Shown: positions 6,280-13,187 of the stretch, piece by piece | Layout: each line of letters starts with the position of its first letter | How positions within the stretch are numbered: the stretch's first letter is position 1 | Notes under the pieces: model-generated | What the model saw: only the letters and a program-made list of their open reading frames with translations | Databases searched by the model: none | Told to the model about the DNA's origin: nothing | Assembly: GCF_051297175.1 (NCBI RefSeq) | Contig: NZ_JBINNY010000001.1 | Location: 1,426,001-1,490,000, forward strand | Reading direction: 5' to 3' | DNA from: Dryocola sp051297175 | GTDB lineage: Bacteria; Pseudomonadota; Gammaproteobacteria; Enterobacterales; Enterobacteriaceae | Length of the DNA: 64,000 nt | Position numbers and translations under genes: made by a program

Positions 6280-6507
6280 ATGCAAACTCTAGACGAACCA
6301 ATCAAAGGGGTTGGTATTCCAGAAGTAGCCAAAGCTTGCGGAGTGAGTGAAAGGGCCGTTTATAAATGGCTGAAAAACGGATTTCTCCCCAAGACCGAAT
6401 TTTTTGGAAAAACCAATTACGCAGAAAAAATTGAGCTTATCTCTGGCGGCCGTTATCACGCAAAAGAAATGCTCAATCTAAGTCGTAAAAATCTCTTAGC
6501 CGCATAA
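6280..6507 (+). CDS. cro: Cro-like transcriptional repressor
   Basis: 75 aa. A helix-turn-helix occupies residues about 13-32 (IPEVAKACGVSERAVYKWLK), followed by a short C-terminal region. It is the first gene from pR, divergent from the repressor, and immediately upstream of nutR, so its position defines it as Cro: it would bind the same operators and favour the lytic path. AAGGATGGCCG before the ATG gives a ribosome site. Confidence 0.88.
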   Translation: MQTLDEPIKGVGIPEVAKACGVSERAVYKWLKNGFLPKTEFFGKTNYAEKIELISGGRYHAKEMLNLSRKNLLAA

Positions 6508-6514
6508 AAATCAC

Positions 6515-6546
6515 CGCTCTTTACACATCTCGCCCTGAAGAAGGGC
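6515..6546 (+). promoter_or_regulatory. nutR: nutR site (boxA and boxB)
   Basis: boxA CGCTCTTTACACA (6515-6527) is followed five bases later by boxB GCCCTGAAGAAGGGC (6532-6546), which is the classical lambda-type hairpin with a GAAGA pentaloop. It lies between cro and cII exactly as in lambda and is the RNA target of the N protein encoded at 3256-3582. A possible tR1-like stem GTGGC/GCCAC follows at 6573-6597. Confidence 0.95.
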
Positions 6547-6619
6547 AGTAATCCAAAAGACTACAAATCTAAGTGGCACCTGCTACGGGTTCGCCACGTA
6601 CTTAATTTAACTATGGAAA

Positions 6620-6651
6620 TCATACGAAATGGAACATGCAAACAAACGCAA
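6620..6651 (-). promoter_or_regulatory. pRE-like, CII-dependent promoter
   Basis: On the reverse strand TTGC-GTTTGT-TTGC (6651-6638) is the same CII recognition sequence as in lambda pRE, again at the start of cII. A GTATGAT-like -10 lies about 13 bases downstream. It would make antisense cro RNA and a repressor transcript for establishment of lysogeny. Confidence 0.8.
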
Positions 6652-6904
6652 TGAAGCGCTACGCATTGAGAGCGCATTACTCAACAAGATTGCACTGATT
6701 GGCACAGAGAAAACGGCGGCAGCTGTTGGTGTTGATAAAGCTCAGATTAGCCGGTGGAAGCGAGACTGGATTCCGAAGTTCTCTATGCTCCTGGCTGTGC
6801 TGGAGTGGGGCGTTGTCGACGAGGAAATGGCGAGACTGGCGAGGCAAGTTGCTGAACTGCTCACAAAAGAAAAAGCCCCAATCGCGGGAACGATTGAGGC
6901 CTGA
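6629..6904 (+). CDS. cII: CII transcriptional activator
   Basis: 91 aa, nearly identical to lambda CII through its core: NKRNEALRIESALLNKIALI, GTEKTAAAVGVDKAQISRWK and WIPKFSMLLAVLEWGVVDEE, with the helix-turn-helix at about residues 26-45. It should form a tetramer and activate pRE (site present at 6638-6651) and other lysogeny promoters. Only the last 15 or so residues, the part targeted by host FtsH, differ clearly from lambda (KEKAPIAGTIEA). Stability in the host may therefore differ. Confidence 0.96.
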   Translation: MEHANKRNEALRIESALLNKIALIGTEKTAAAVGVDKAQISRWKRDWIPKFSMLLAVLEWGVVDEEMARLARQVAELLTKEKAPIAGTIEA

Positions 6905-6942
6905 TGTATGAAGTTTAACTGGATCAACATACAGGAGTAATT

Positions 6943-7740
6943 ATGAGTTCTCTCTCACTGCTTTACAAGTACAAAGACAAGAACGGCACCGATACAACCA
7001 CTCGCAAAACCTTCCTCGTGCCACTGAATGAAATCTACGTTGAGCCTGGCTTTAACGTCCGTGAAATCGACCAGGCACACGTTGAAGAGTTCCGGGATGC
7101 ATTCATTGCCGGTGAGTTCGTGCCGCCGCTGGCTGTTCAGGTAACGGATAAGGGCGTCAAGATTATAGATGGCCACCACCGCTACTACGGCGCAAGACTG
7201 GCTACCGAGGCCGGGCATGAAGTGGCTCGCCTGGAGTGCAAAGATTTTATAGGCTCCGACGCCGATCGCATTGCTTTCATGGTTACCAGCTCACAGGGGA
7301 AGCCGCTGACCGCACTTGAACGTGCAGCAGCTTATCAGCGCCTGAGCAACCAGGGATGGGAGGTAGCGGAGATTGCTCGCAAGGTTAAGCGTTCAGTTGC
7401 TGATGTTGACCACCATCTCCAGCTGCTTGCCTGCGGCGATGGACTTATCGAGATGGTGCGCACCGGTGAAGTATCGCCTACAACAGCCGTTGCGTTGCAG
7501 CGTGAGCATGGGCCAGAAGCCTCAACTTTCGCCGCCGAAAAGATGACGGAAGTGAAAGCGGCCGGCAAAAAGAAGCTGACCCGCAACGCGGCGATGCCGA
7601 AGTTCAGTACAGCAAAGGCCATGGCGTTTATCCAGACAATAGCTGATGCAGATGCTGAAGTTTTAATCCCGCAACCAGCTGAAGAAATCCTGGCTGAGTA
7701 TCGCGAGTTTATGAAGAAAGCAGGGTGGGAAGAGTCATGA
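6943..7740 (+). CDS. ParB/Spo0J-type domain protein in the early replication operon
   Basis: 265 aa with an N-terminal ParB-like (Srx/ParB superfamily) domain: VPLNEIYVEPGFNVREIDQA at about residues 27-46, then FVPPLAVQVTDKGVKIIDGHHRYYGA, which carries the DGHHR motif. A KorB/ParB-like helix-turn-helix region follows (LTALERAAAYQRLSNQGWEV, EIARKVKRSVADVDHHL). There is no parA next to it, so classical partition is unlikely. Its place between cII and O suggests a role in replication initiation or in regulation of the early operon. Clear ribosome site GGAG. ATGA overlap with the O gene. Confidence 0.85.
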   Translation: MSSLSLLYKYKDKNGTDTTTRKTFLVPLNEIYVEPGFNVREIDQAHVEEFRDAFIAGEFVPPLAVQVTDKGVKIIDGHHRYYGARLATEAGHEVARLECKDFIGSDADRIAFMVTSSQGKPLTALERAAAYQRLSNQGWEVAEIARKVKRSVADVDHHLQLLACGDGLIEMVRTGEVSPTTAVALQREHGPEASTFAAEKMTEVKAAGKKKLTRNAAMPKFSTAKAMAFIQTIADADAEVLIPQPAEEILAEYREFMKKAGWEES

Positions 7741-8675
7741 ATACAGCAAAAGTAATCAGGTTTCCCGGCCCTGAGCCGGGCAGCCACGAACCGGTAACGC
7801 CCGGTAAGGGGTTTGCCTTGATCCACAGACAATTCATGGACAGCAAGCTATACAAGGACTCTCAGGCTGTTCATCTATGGCTTCACCTGATCCTGAAAGC
7901 CAACCACTCCAGTGAGGTCGTAGAAACGGACATCGGGCAGATTGAAGTGAAGAGGGGGCAGATGATTACAGGTAGGCCGACGCTGGTCAGTGAGACGTTC
8001 ATCCCCGACAACAAAGTAAAGAGCTTGCTGAGGACTTTCGAAGCCAAAGGGATGCTAGAAATTAGCTCAAAAGGCCGCAAGTTCAGTGTGATTTCAATCG
8101 TGAAATACGATGATTTCCAGTCACAATTTTGTCCAACGGATGTCCAACGGATGTCCAACGCTAACACCAGTAGTGGCGCGGGTTGCAGCGATGTTTGTCC
8201 AACGGATGTCCAACGGATGTCCATAAACAATAATATATTAAATACTAACGTATTTAATACTCGTCCAGAAAATGCCCTTCCTGTAGTTCAGAAAGAAAAG
8301 CCATTAAGACCTGAAGCAGCCATTCAAACACCGAAGGGTGATAAGTGGGGAACTGCTGACGATCTTCGCGCAGCCGAATGGATGTTCGATGTGGTCAGGT
8401 CTATCGACCCGTCTGCTAAAAAGCCATCTTTAGCCGGGTGGGCAAATGACATCAGGTTGATGCGAGAGAAAGACGGTCGCGACCATCGCGACATGTGCAG
8501 CCTGTTTCGATGGGCAAGCCAGGATAGCTTCTGGTGTGGCAACGTTCTGTGTCCTGCCAAGCTTCGTGAAAAGTGGACGCAGCTGACTATCAAGCGAGAT
8601 AAGGCCAAGCCTGGAGGGAGCGGCTCCGCGCTCGACTTTAACAACACAGACTGGATAAACGGGGTATCGATATGA
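7737..8675 (+). CDS. O: Phage replication initiator (O-like)
   Basis: 312 aa from the ATG at 7737, which overlaps the previous stop (ATGA); the earlier ATG at 7725 is within the previous gene. The N-terminal half has a winged-helix look (HRQFMDSKLYKDSQAVHLWL, and TGRPTLVSETFIPDNKVKSL). The middle encodes two copies of CPTDVQRMS because the DNA carries iterons. The C-terminal domain (AAEWMFDVVRSIDPSAKKPS ... FWCGNVLCPAKLREKW) is typical of replisome organisers paired with a P-type loader. It should bind the iterons inside its own gene (8131-8218) and recruit P and DnaB. No sequence identity to lambda O is claimed. Confidence 0.85.
   Translation: MNTAKVIRFPGPEPGSHEPVTPGKGFALIHRQFMDSKLYKDSQAVHLWLHLILKANHSSEVVETDIGQIEVKRGQMITGRPTLVSETFIPDNKVKSLLRTFEAKGMLEISSKGRKFSVISIVKYDDFQSQFCPTDVQRMSNANTSSGAGCSDVCPTDVQRMSINNNILNTNVFNTRPENALPVVQKEKPLRPEAAIQTPKGDKWGTADDLRAAEWMFDVVRSIDPSAKKPSLAGWANDIRLMREKDGRDHRDMCSLFRWASQDSFWCGNVLCPAKLREKWTQLTIKRDKAKPGGSGSALDFNNTDWINGVSI
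8131..8262. other. Putative replication origin: iterons plus AT-rich segment inside the O gene
   Basis: GTCCAACGGAT occurs at 8131-8141, 8142-8152, 8197-8207 and 8208-8218. A partial copy (GTCCAACG) follows each pair, at 8153-8160 and 8219. Directly downstream is a 40-base AT-rich stretch holding the inverted repeat ATTAAATAC / GTATTTAAT (8237-8258). Iterons next to an AT-rich unwinding element within the initiator gene is the lambda ori design. Confidence 0.8.
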
Positions 8676-9367
8676 GAAATATCGTCACAGCCATTCAGAA
8701 CCGTGATGGAAAATCACTTCAGCAGATGTACGCAGCCGAGAAGCCTAAGCAAGCGGTGCCGGAACAGGCGGCTCAGGTCTTTAACAAATTATTCCTCCAG
8801 CTCAGAGCCGCATTTCCGGCCATGATGGCAAGCATCAAAGACCAGTCCGATCTGAACGAACTGCGCAAGCAATGGGTGATGGCGTTTGCAGAGAATGGCA
8901 TCCACAGCATGGCGCAGGTTGACGCCGGGATGCGCATCGCTCGGCAGCAGGAGACGCCATTTCTACCGTCGCCGGGGCAATTTATCGCATGGTGCAAGCA
9001 AGGTGAAATCCGGGCTGCGGGACTGCCTGATGATGATCAGCTCTATCGCATGGTCATGAAATACAGTCGCGATCGTGGTTATCACAGTTCAGCCGAGGCC
9101 TATCCATGGGAGTCGCCCGCTTGCTTCTGGATGGTCACCGCACTGTACAACCAGATGCGCTCTCAAAACCTCACAGAGGCAGAACTCAGGAAGCGATGCG
9201 GTATAGAGCTAAAAAACATGTCTCGCCGCATCGAAGCCGGCGAAGCAATCCCTGCACCTGTAGTCCAGATTCCAAAGCTTCATATCCCGGTAAGTAACGA
9301 GAAGGGCCTGGATAAAATAGCTGAAATACGTGCGCGTTTCGGCATGAGAAAGGGAGCAAGCACATGA
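8672..9367 (+). CDS. P: Lambda P-like DnaB helicase loader
   Basis: 231 aa, clearly related to lambda P across the full length: FLPSPGQFIAWCKQGEIRAA in the middle, AEAYPWESPACFWMVTALYN, then LTEAELRKRC and a C-terminal KIAEIRARFGMRKGAS. P traps host DnaB and brings it to the O-origin complex. It starts four bases inside the O gene (ATGA-type overlap), so O and P are made together. No host-type dnaC or phage dnaB is present, so it relies on host DnaB. Confidence 0.95.
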   Translation: MRNIVTAIQNRDGKSLQQMYAAEKPKQAVPEQAAQVFNKLFLQLRAAFPAMMASIKDQSDLNELRKQWVMAFAENGIHSMAQVDAGMRIARQQETPFLPSPGQFIAWCKQGEIRAAGLPDDDQLYRMVMKYSRDRGYHSSAEAYPWESPACFWMVTALYNQMRSQNLTEAELRKRCGIELKNMSRRIEAGEAIPAPVVQIPKLHIPVSNEKGLDKIAEIRARFGMRKGAST

Positions 9368-9735
9368 CTCGCAAACTCACAGGACAAACCCTGCCATACC
9401 GGATTTGGATATTTGTACACGATAACCCTGATTCTCAAATGCTGCAGATAGCTAAAGCCATGGATTTACCGACAACCAGCATAACCGGGCCGGTGTCAGC
9501 ATTATGTGGTCGTGGAAAGCTCAAGCGAACTGGTCGCCGTGGGAGCTATCTGTATTCAGTCGTTGAGGGTTGCATACCTCCAGCGCCGGAGGGTCGATAC
9601 GTAGAGAAGCAAAACGACAAAATCGGCACGATGAAGTTCGTCACATCGCATGTTGGCAACGAGATATTCGACGAGTGCCGCCAGAACTGGCCTGGGTACA
9701 AGCTCAACAAGCTACTGCGAGAGGTGCGGACGTGA
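9364..9735 (+). CDS. Winged-helix-like phage protein, 123 aa
   Basis: Starts as ATGA overlapping the P stop. The N-terminal part (QTLPYRIWIFVHDNPDSQML, IAKAMDLPTTSITGPVSALC, GRGKLKRTGRRGSYLYSVVE) has the layout of a winged helix, with the basic GRGKLKRTGRRG loop as the wing. The C-terminal third is different and ends LNKLLREVRT. It may be a DNA-binding regulator of the middle operon. Family not named. Confidence 0.75.
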   Translation: MTRKLTGQTLPYRIWIFVHDNPDSQMLQIAKAMDLPTTSITGPVSALCGRGKLKRTGRRGSYLYSVVEGCIPPAPEGRYVEKQNDKIGTMKFVTSHVGNEIFDECRQNWPGYKLNKLLREVRT

Positions 9736-9938
9736 TAGCAGCTAATTACACGGCGCATTTATATTGTGACTGCGAGCAATGTAACTGCAGGCCGTTTCAG
9801 GCACCAGAATCCGGCGAGTATGTGGGTAACTCCTGGGCGCAGGTGGCAAAGGAGGCCAGGAGCGACGGCTGGCGAATAAGTGTAGACCGTGAACGTGCTT
9901 ATGCGCCTGGGCACAAAATAAATCGGAATAATCTATGA
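9732..9938 (+). CDS. Small Cys-containing phage protein, 68 aa
   Basis: The most likely start is GTG at 9732, overlapping the previous stop as GTGA. The longer frame would run through the previous gene. Residues about 7-19 hold YTAHLYCDCEQCNC, a cluster of four cysteines, followed by GEYVGNSWAQVAKEARSDGW and a terminal APGHKI. This is a recurrent small family in lambdoid phages of unknown function; the cysteine cluster may bind metal. Confidence 0.75.
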   Translation: MIAANYTAHLYCDCEQCNCRPFQAPESGEYVGNSWAQVAKEARSDGWRISVDRERAYAPGHKINRNNL

Positions 9939-9969
9939 CCACTCAAACATTAACGGCAATCGAATAACA

Positions 9970-9994
9970 GGCTCGCACATAGCGGGCCTTTTTT
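9970..9994 (+). terminator. Intrinsic terminator in middle operon
   Basis: GGCTCGC-acata-GCGGGCC (with one G-T pair) followed by TTTTTT. It separates the P-proximal genes from the next small genes and would be passed by N-modified polymerase. A 10-codon frame at 9935-9967 overlaps the previous stop, but I do not count it as a gene. Confidence 0.8.
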
Positions 9995-10005
9995 ATGGAG
10001 GATTT

Positions 10006-10308
10006 ATGAAAATAGAAAAAATGGAACCAGGAATGACCGTCTGGTCAGTAAGTAAGCACAATATGGGTAACACGACCATTAAGACGGTGAGCGTGTACCA
10101 GGTCAGCATTATCGAAGTGAACAAGGAAGAAAAATGGTTCACATACTCATGGAACGGAAATAAAGAGCGAAAAGGCGGGGAACGCTCGGCATCCCAACTT
10201 AAGAAGAATAAGCCGATCACCATCCGCGGCCCGATGGGTAACCACCGATTGGCGACGCGTGAAGAAATCAAGGAGATAAAGAGTGAAGAACGAAACGCTA
10301 AAGGTTGA
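10006..10308 (+). CDS. Hypothetical phage protein, 100 aa
   Basis: Starts MKIEKMEPGMTVWSVSKHNM after a good GGAGG site. Beta-rich N-terminal part with YQVSIIEVNKEEKWFTYSWN, then a lysine-rich segment (RSASQLKKNKPITIRGPMGN) and a charged C-terminus. Similar proteins are common in the nin-like region of enterobacterial phages. No function known to me. Confidence 0.7.
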   Translation: MKIEKMEPGMTVWSVSKHNMGNTTIKTVSVYQVSIIEVNKEEKWFTYSWNGNKERKGGERSASQLKKNKPITIRGPMGNHRLATREEIKEIKSEERNAKG

Positions 10309-10495
10309 TGAAGAGCGGGCGAAGTTTGAACGGTGGTACTTGTCAACATGGCACGAAGCAGGCGCGTGGGCCAAGAGCAGGACAATCGAAGATGTTGCCG
10401 CGCTTCGTGGAGAGGAAGGTATTTATGACGGCTACCCATACGCAAAAGCATGTTGGCAAGGCTGGCTGGCCCGCGCACAACTGGAGACATCATGA
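10283..10495 (+). CDS. Hypothetical phage protein, 70 aa
   Basis: GTG start at 10283 with AAGGAGAT upstream; overlaps the preceding gene by 26 bases. It reads FERWYLSTWHEAGAWAKSRT and ends YAKACWQGWLARAQLETS. This F-E-x-W ... C/A-x-x-x-W-x-x-R pattern marks small phage proteins often annotated only as hypothetical, and the gene at 10722 has a related start (FERWVNRRPLS). Confidence 0.7.
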   Translation: MKNETLKVDEERAKFERWYLSTWHEAGAWAKSRTIEDVAALRGEEGIYDGYPYAKACWQGWLARAQLETS

Positions 10496-10701
10496 GCCTA
10501 ACCGCTAGCCAAAAGCATTGGCTGCTTGAGCTGTGGAAGGCAGACAATTATACGGCAGGTAAATGGCTATCAGTACAGGTCGACAGGCCGCCAACATCAG
10601 TGATGAGGGCGCTGGAAAAGAAAGGGCTGTGCAAGGACGTCATGGGCACGTCTTGGGCCATTACTGAAGCTGGAAAGGCTGCTGCAACAGAAATTTATTA
10701 A
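10492..10701 (+). CDS. Small winged-helix-like protein, 69 aa
   Basis: I chose ATG 10492, which overlaps the preceding stop (ATGA); the longer frame starts inside that gene. The sequence SQKHWLLELWKADNYTAGKW, then RPPTSVMRALEKKGLCKDVM and WAITEAGKAAA is the pattern of a minimal winged helix of MarR/PadR-like shape. DNA binding is plausible but unproven. Confidence 0.7.
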   Translation: MSLTASQKHWLLELWKADNYTAGKWLSVQVDRPPTSVMRALEKKGLCKDVMGTSWAITEAGKAAATEIY

Positions 10702-10721
10702 CGACTACTGGAGACATCATC

Positions 10722-11039
10722 ATGACAACATCGCGTGAGCAGTTCGAGAGGTGGGTTAACAGACGACCATTGAGCAAACTGATTGGATTTTGTGAAAGAG
10801 ATGGCGATGGATACATGCATCTTCAACACACTCAACTATGGGAAGCGTGGCATGCAAGTAGGCATTCTGGAGATGTTTTAGCCTACATGACATTCCACAA
10901 CAGCGCCGTCAGCCCGGATGACTTTGTAGGTGGAGAAGAAGAAATGCATCACAGCGCAAAAGCTGAAGGATGGACGCCGTTGATTGCAGGGATAACCGTT
11001 AAAGGAGATAGCGATGAAACAAACGCTGATGCTTCGTGA
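10722..11039 (+). CDS. Hypothetical phage protein, 105 aa
   Basis: MTTSREQFERWVNRRPLSKL begins a soluble protein with HLQHTQLWEAWHASRHSGDV in the middle. The N-terminal 50 residues follow the same F-E-x-W ... W-x-A-W pattern as the 10283 gene, so the two may be related. It overlaps ninB by 26 bases. Function unknown. Confidence 0.7.
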   Translation: MTTSREQFERWVNRRPLSKLIGFCERDGDGYMHLQHTQLWEAWHASRHSGDVLAYMTFHNSAVSPDDFVGGEEEMHHSAKAEGWTPLIAGITVKGDSDETNADAS

Positions 11040-11424
11040 CGAACGAGTCAGGCAGAACGCAATAAGCATTATCCAATCCCTACTCACAGACAAAGACCGC
11101 CCCGTAACAATCCGCATCTCCGACTACAAACGTAACCTTGACCAGAATGCGCTCTTTCACGCGCTGCTTGGTGACATCGCTCGCCAAGCTGAGTGGTGCG
11201 GAAAGAAACTCAAGCCGGAACAGTGGAAAGTATTGCTCATAAGCGGGCATGCGGTCGCTACAAAGCAACAGGCGGAGATTGTCCCAGGCATTGAGGGTGA
11301 GTTCGTTAACATCCGTGAAAGCAGCGCAGAGATGAGCGTAAGCCGTATGGCGAGCCTTATCGAATATGTGACGGCGTGGGCGGTCGGGCAGGGGATTAAA
11401 TTCACTGAAGGGCGCTATACATGA
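11014..11424 (+). CDS. ninB: NinB (Orf-type) recombination mediator
   Basis: 136 aa. The pattern RKRNLDQN-like (YKRNLDQNALFHALLGDIAR), WKVLLISGHAVATKQQAEIV and RMASLIEYVTAWAVGQGIKF matches NinB/Orf of lambdoid phages, a single-strand DNA binding mediator that can replace host RecFOR functions. Together with ninG (12442) and recT (left operon) it completes a phage recombination set. ATGA overlap with the methylase. Confidence 0.88.
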   Translation: MKQTLMLRDERVRQNAISIIQSLLTDKDRPVTIRISDYKRNLDQNALFHALLGDIARQAEWCGKKLKPEQWKVLLISGHAVATKQQAEIVPGIEGEFVNIRESSAEMSVSRMASLIEYVTAWAVGQGIKFTEGRYT

Positions 11425-12080
11425 ACAAATTCAAACTTATCTACGCTGATCCGCCTTGGCAATACAGCAACACAAGTAGCAATGGTGCAGCAGAAGATCA
11501 CTACAGCACCATGACTATCACCGACCTGATGCGACTCCCTGTGTGGGATTTGGCAGATGAAAACTCAGTGCTCGCCATGTGGTACACCGGAACGCACAGC
11601 GAGGAAGCTATTAAGCTGGCTGAGGCGTGGGGCTTCAAGGTTCGCACCATGAAAGGTTTCACCTGGGTAAAGCTAAACCAACTGGCAGAGCAGCACATCA
11701 ATAAGGCTCTTGAGGCTGGCGAAGTGCAGGACTTCTACGACTTCCTCGATCTGCTCAATAGGCAAACCCGGATGAACGGCGGCAATTACACCCGCGCCAA
11801 CACGGAAGATTTACTGATAGCAGTGCGTGGCACCGGGCTTGAACGCTTATCCGCTTCTGTGAAGCAGGTTATCTACTCCCCGCTCGGTGAGCACAGCAGC
11901 AAGCCCTGGGATGCCCGAAAAAAGCTGGAGCAGCTTTACGGAGACGTGCCGCGAATTGAGTTATTCGCTCGTGAGACATCGCCTGGCTGGGATACGTGGG
12001 GCAATCAATGCCTCCAGAGTGTTGAGCTGCATCCGGGCGTCGCGATTAAGTCACAGTCCGCTGGCGGGAGAGCTGCATGA
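11421..12080 (+). CDS. MT-A70-type N6-adenine DNA methyltransferase
   Basis: 219 aa with the catalytic DPPW at residues 10-13 (KLIYADPPWQYS), followed by EDHYSTMTITDLMRLPVWDL, an MT-A70 signature, and VLAMWYTGTHSEEAIKLAEA. It is an orphan: no restriction enzyme is next to it. It probably modifies phage DNA for protection against host restriction or for regulation. The target sequence cannot be read from the protein. It is translationally coupled to ninB. Confidence 0.9.
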   Translation: MNKFKLIYADPPWQYSNTSSNGAAEDHYSTMTITDLMRLPVWDLADENSVLAMWYTGTHSEEAIKLAEAWGFKVRTMKGFTWVKLNQLAEQHINKALEAGEVQDFYDFLDLLNRQTRMNGGNYTRANTEDLLIAVRGTGLERLSASVKQVIYSPLGEHSSKPWDARKKLEQLYGDVPRIELFARETSPGWDTWGNQCLQSVELHPGVAIKSQSAGGRAA

Positions 12081-12081
12081 C

Positions 12082-12282
12082 ATGAAGCGAACATGGTTCT
12101 ATCACAACGATGTAACCACTGAAGAAGCCAACGAACTAATCCAACGCTACACCTTCCGCAACGTACCCACTCAGAAGACATTAAGCGCAGATCCTAAATT
12201 TTGGGTTGTGGCCGCGCTATTGCCAGAGTCACGTACTGAGCCGCGGGCGAGCACCATTTATCAGCAACGGATATTTCAATGA
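12082..12282 (+). CDS. Small nin-region protein, 66 aa
   Basis: ATG at 12082, two bases after the methylase stop. Reads MKRTWFYHNDVTTEEANELI then SADPKFWVVAALLPESRTEP and ends YQQRIFQ. The layout is that of a small phage family common in this region; no function known. Its stop overlaps the next ATG. Confidence 0.75.
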   Translation: MKRTWFYHNDVTTEEANELIQRYTFRNVPTQKTLSADPKFWVVAALLPESRTEPRASTIYQQRIFQ

Positions 12283-12467
12283 TGACTCAGGTAGAAAAGA
12301 CGCTATACGAGCGAACGAGCAACGCAGCCGCAGGATATTGCGCAGCGTGTACAAAGCAGCTGAAGCCTGGCGAAGTTTACGCATGTAACGAGTGCGCCAG
12401 CGATGCGTATGTAGAAACCGATCCGAACGGAGTAATGCACGATGAGGAAGCCGAGAAAACGGTGTAA
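12279..12467 (+). CDS. ninF: NinF-like small zinc-ribbon protein
   Basis: 62 aa with YCAACTKQLKPGEVYACNEC, giving two CxxC pairs, then DAYVETDPNGVMHDEEAE. Lambda NinF has the same order: CxxC, V-x-x-C-x-x-C, then DPNSSMYEEE. The homology looks real although short. It probably binds one zinc; role unknown. It lies directly before ninG as in lambda. Confidence 0.75.
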   Translation: MMTQVEKTLYERTSNAAAGYCAACTKQLKPGEVYACNECASDAYVETDPNGVMHDEEAEKTV

Positions 12468-13047
12468 GAATCCTGATTGCCGGGAATGGTTTCATCCAGC
12501 ATTCCAGAATCAAACCTGGTGCAGTGCAGAGTGTGGAACCGTAATCGCACTAGCCAAGCGAGAGAAAGACCGACACAACGCGATACAGGCAGCAGAACGA
12601 CGACGAAAGGATGAAGCCCAGCAGGAACGACGAAGTTTAAAAGTCCGCAAGTTAGCAGTACAGCCACTCAGCCACTTCCACAAACAAACTCAAGCCGCCT
12701 TCAACGAATACATCCGCACCCGTGACGCTGCCGAGCCATGCATCAGTTGTGGCCGACATCATGAAGGCAAGTACGACGCAGGCCATTACCGCACTAGGGG
12801 CGCATCACCATCTACCCGCTACGACGAAACCAACTGCCATAAGCAGTGCGTTCCGTGCAATCAGCACCTATCCGGGAACATCGAAAACTACACGCCGCGC
12901 CTGATCGAGAAAATCGGACAGGAGGCATTCGACCGGTTGATGGGGCCGCACCAGGTTATTAAGTGGACGCGAGAGGGATTGCAGGAATTGGCACGGTATT
13001 ACCGGGGAAAGACCAGAGAGCTCAGAAAACACCAGGAGGCAGCATGA
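12442..13047 (+). CDS. ninG: NinG / Rap recombination endonuclease
   Basis: 201 aa. The N-terminus RCKNPDCREWFHPAFQNQTW matches lambda NinG closely, with a zinc-binding Cys set (C8, C13, C27, C31 region). The C-terminal part has CISCG, DAGHYRTRGASP and NCHKQCVPCNQHLSGN, which is the HNH-like nuclease core. Rap cleaves branched recombination intermediates and increases RecBCD-dependent phage recombination. ATGA overlap with the next gene. Confidence 0.93.
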   Translation: MRKPRKRCKNPDCREWFHPAFQNQTWCSAECGTVIALAKREKDRHNAIQAAERRRKDEAQQERRSLKVRKLAVQPLSHFHKQTQAAFNEYIRTRDAAEPCISCGRHHEGKYDAGHYRTRGASPSTRYDETNCHKQCVPCNQHLSGNIENYTPRLIEKIGQEAFDRLMGPHQVIKWTREGLQELARYYRGKTRELRKHQEAA

Positions 13048-13187
13048 AACTGACACCTTACGACCAATCAGAACTGGATCGCCTCGACAAAGAAATTGCT
13101 CAGCATGAAGCATCTATCCGCAGGAAGCAGGAACAGCGCCGGGAAATCATCAACCGCAGCAATGCTAACAAAAGGGTGCCAGCATGA
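13044..13187 (+). CDS. Very small coiled-coil protein, 47 aa
   Basis: ATG 13044 overlaps the ninG stop and its own stop overlaps the Q start (ATGA twice). It reads LDRLDKEIAQHEASIRRKQE, a charged helix. The double coupling supports translation. Function unknown. Confidence 0.65.
   Translation: MKLTPYDQSELDRLDKEIAQHEASIRRKQEQRREIINRSNANKRVPA

Noticed and set aside
8131..8218. Tandem repeats considered as a CRISPR array
   Set aside because: Units are 11 bp without proper spacers and lie inside the O coding frame; the iteron explanation fits better.
9935..9967. Ten-codon frame with ATGA overlap before the 9970 terminator
   Set aside because: Too short to support, no ribosome site of its own; probably chance.
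11421..12282. Restriction-modification system
   Set aside because: Only a methylase is present; neighbouring proteins are small nin-region products without nuclease motifs.
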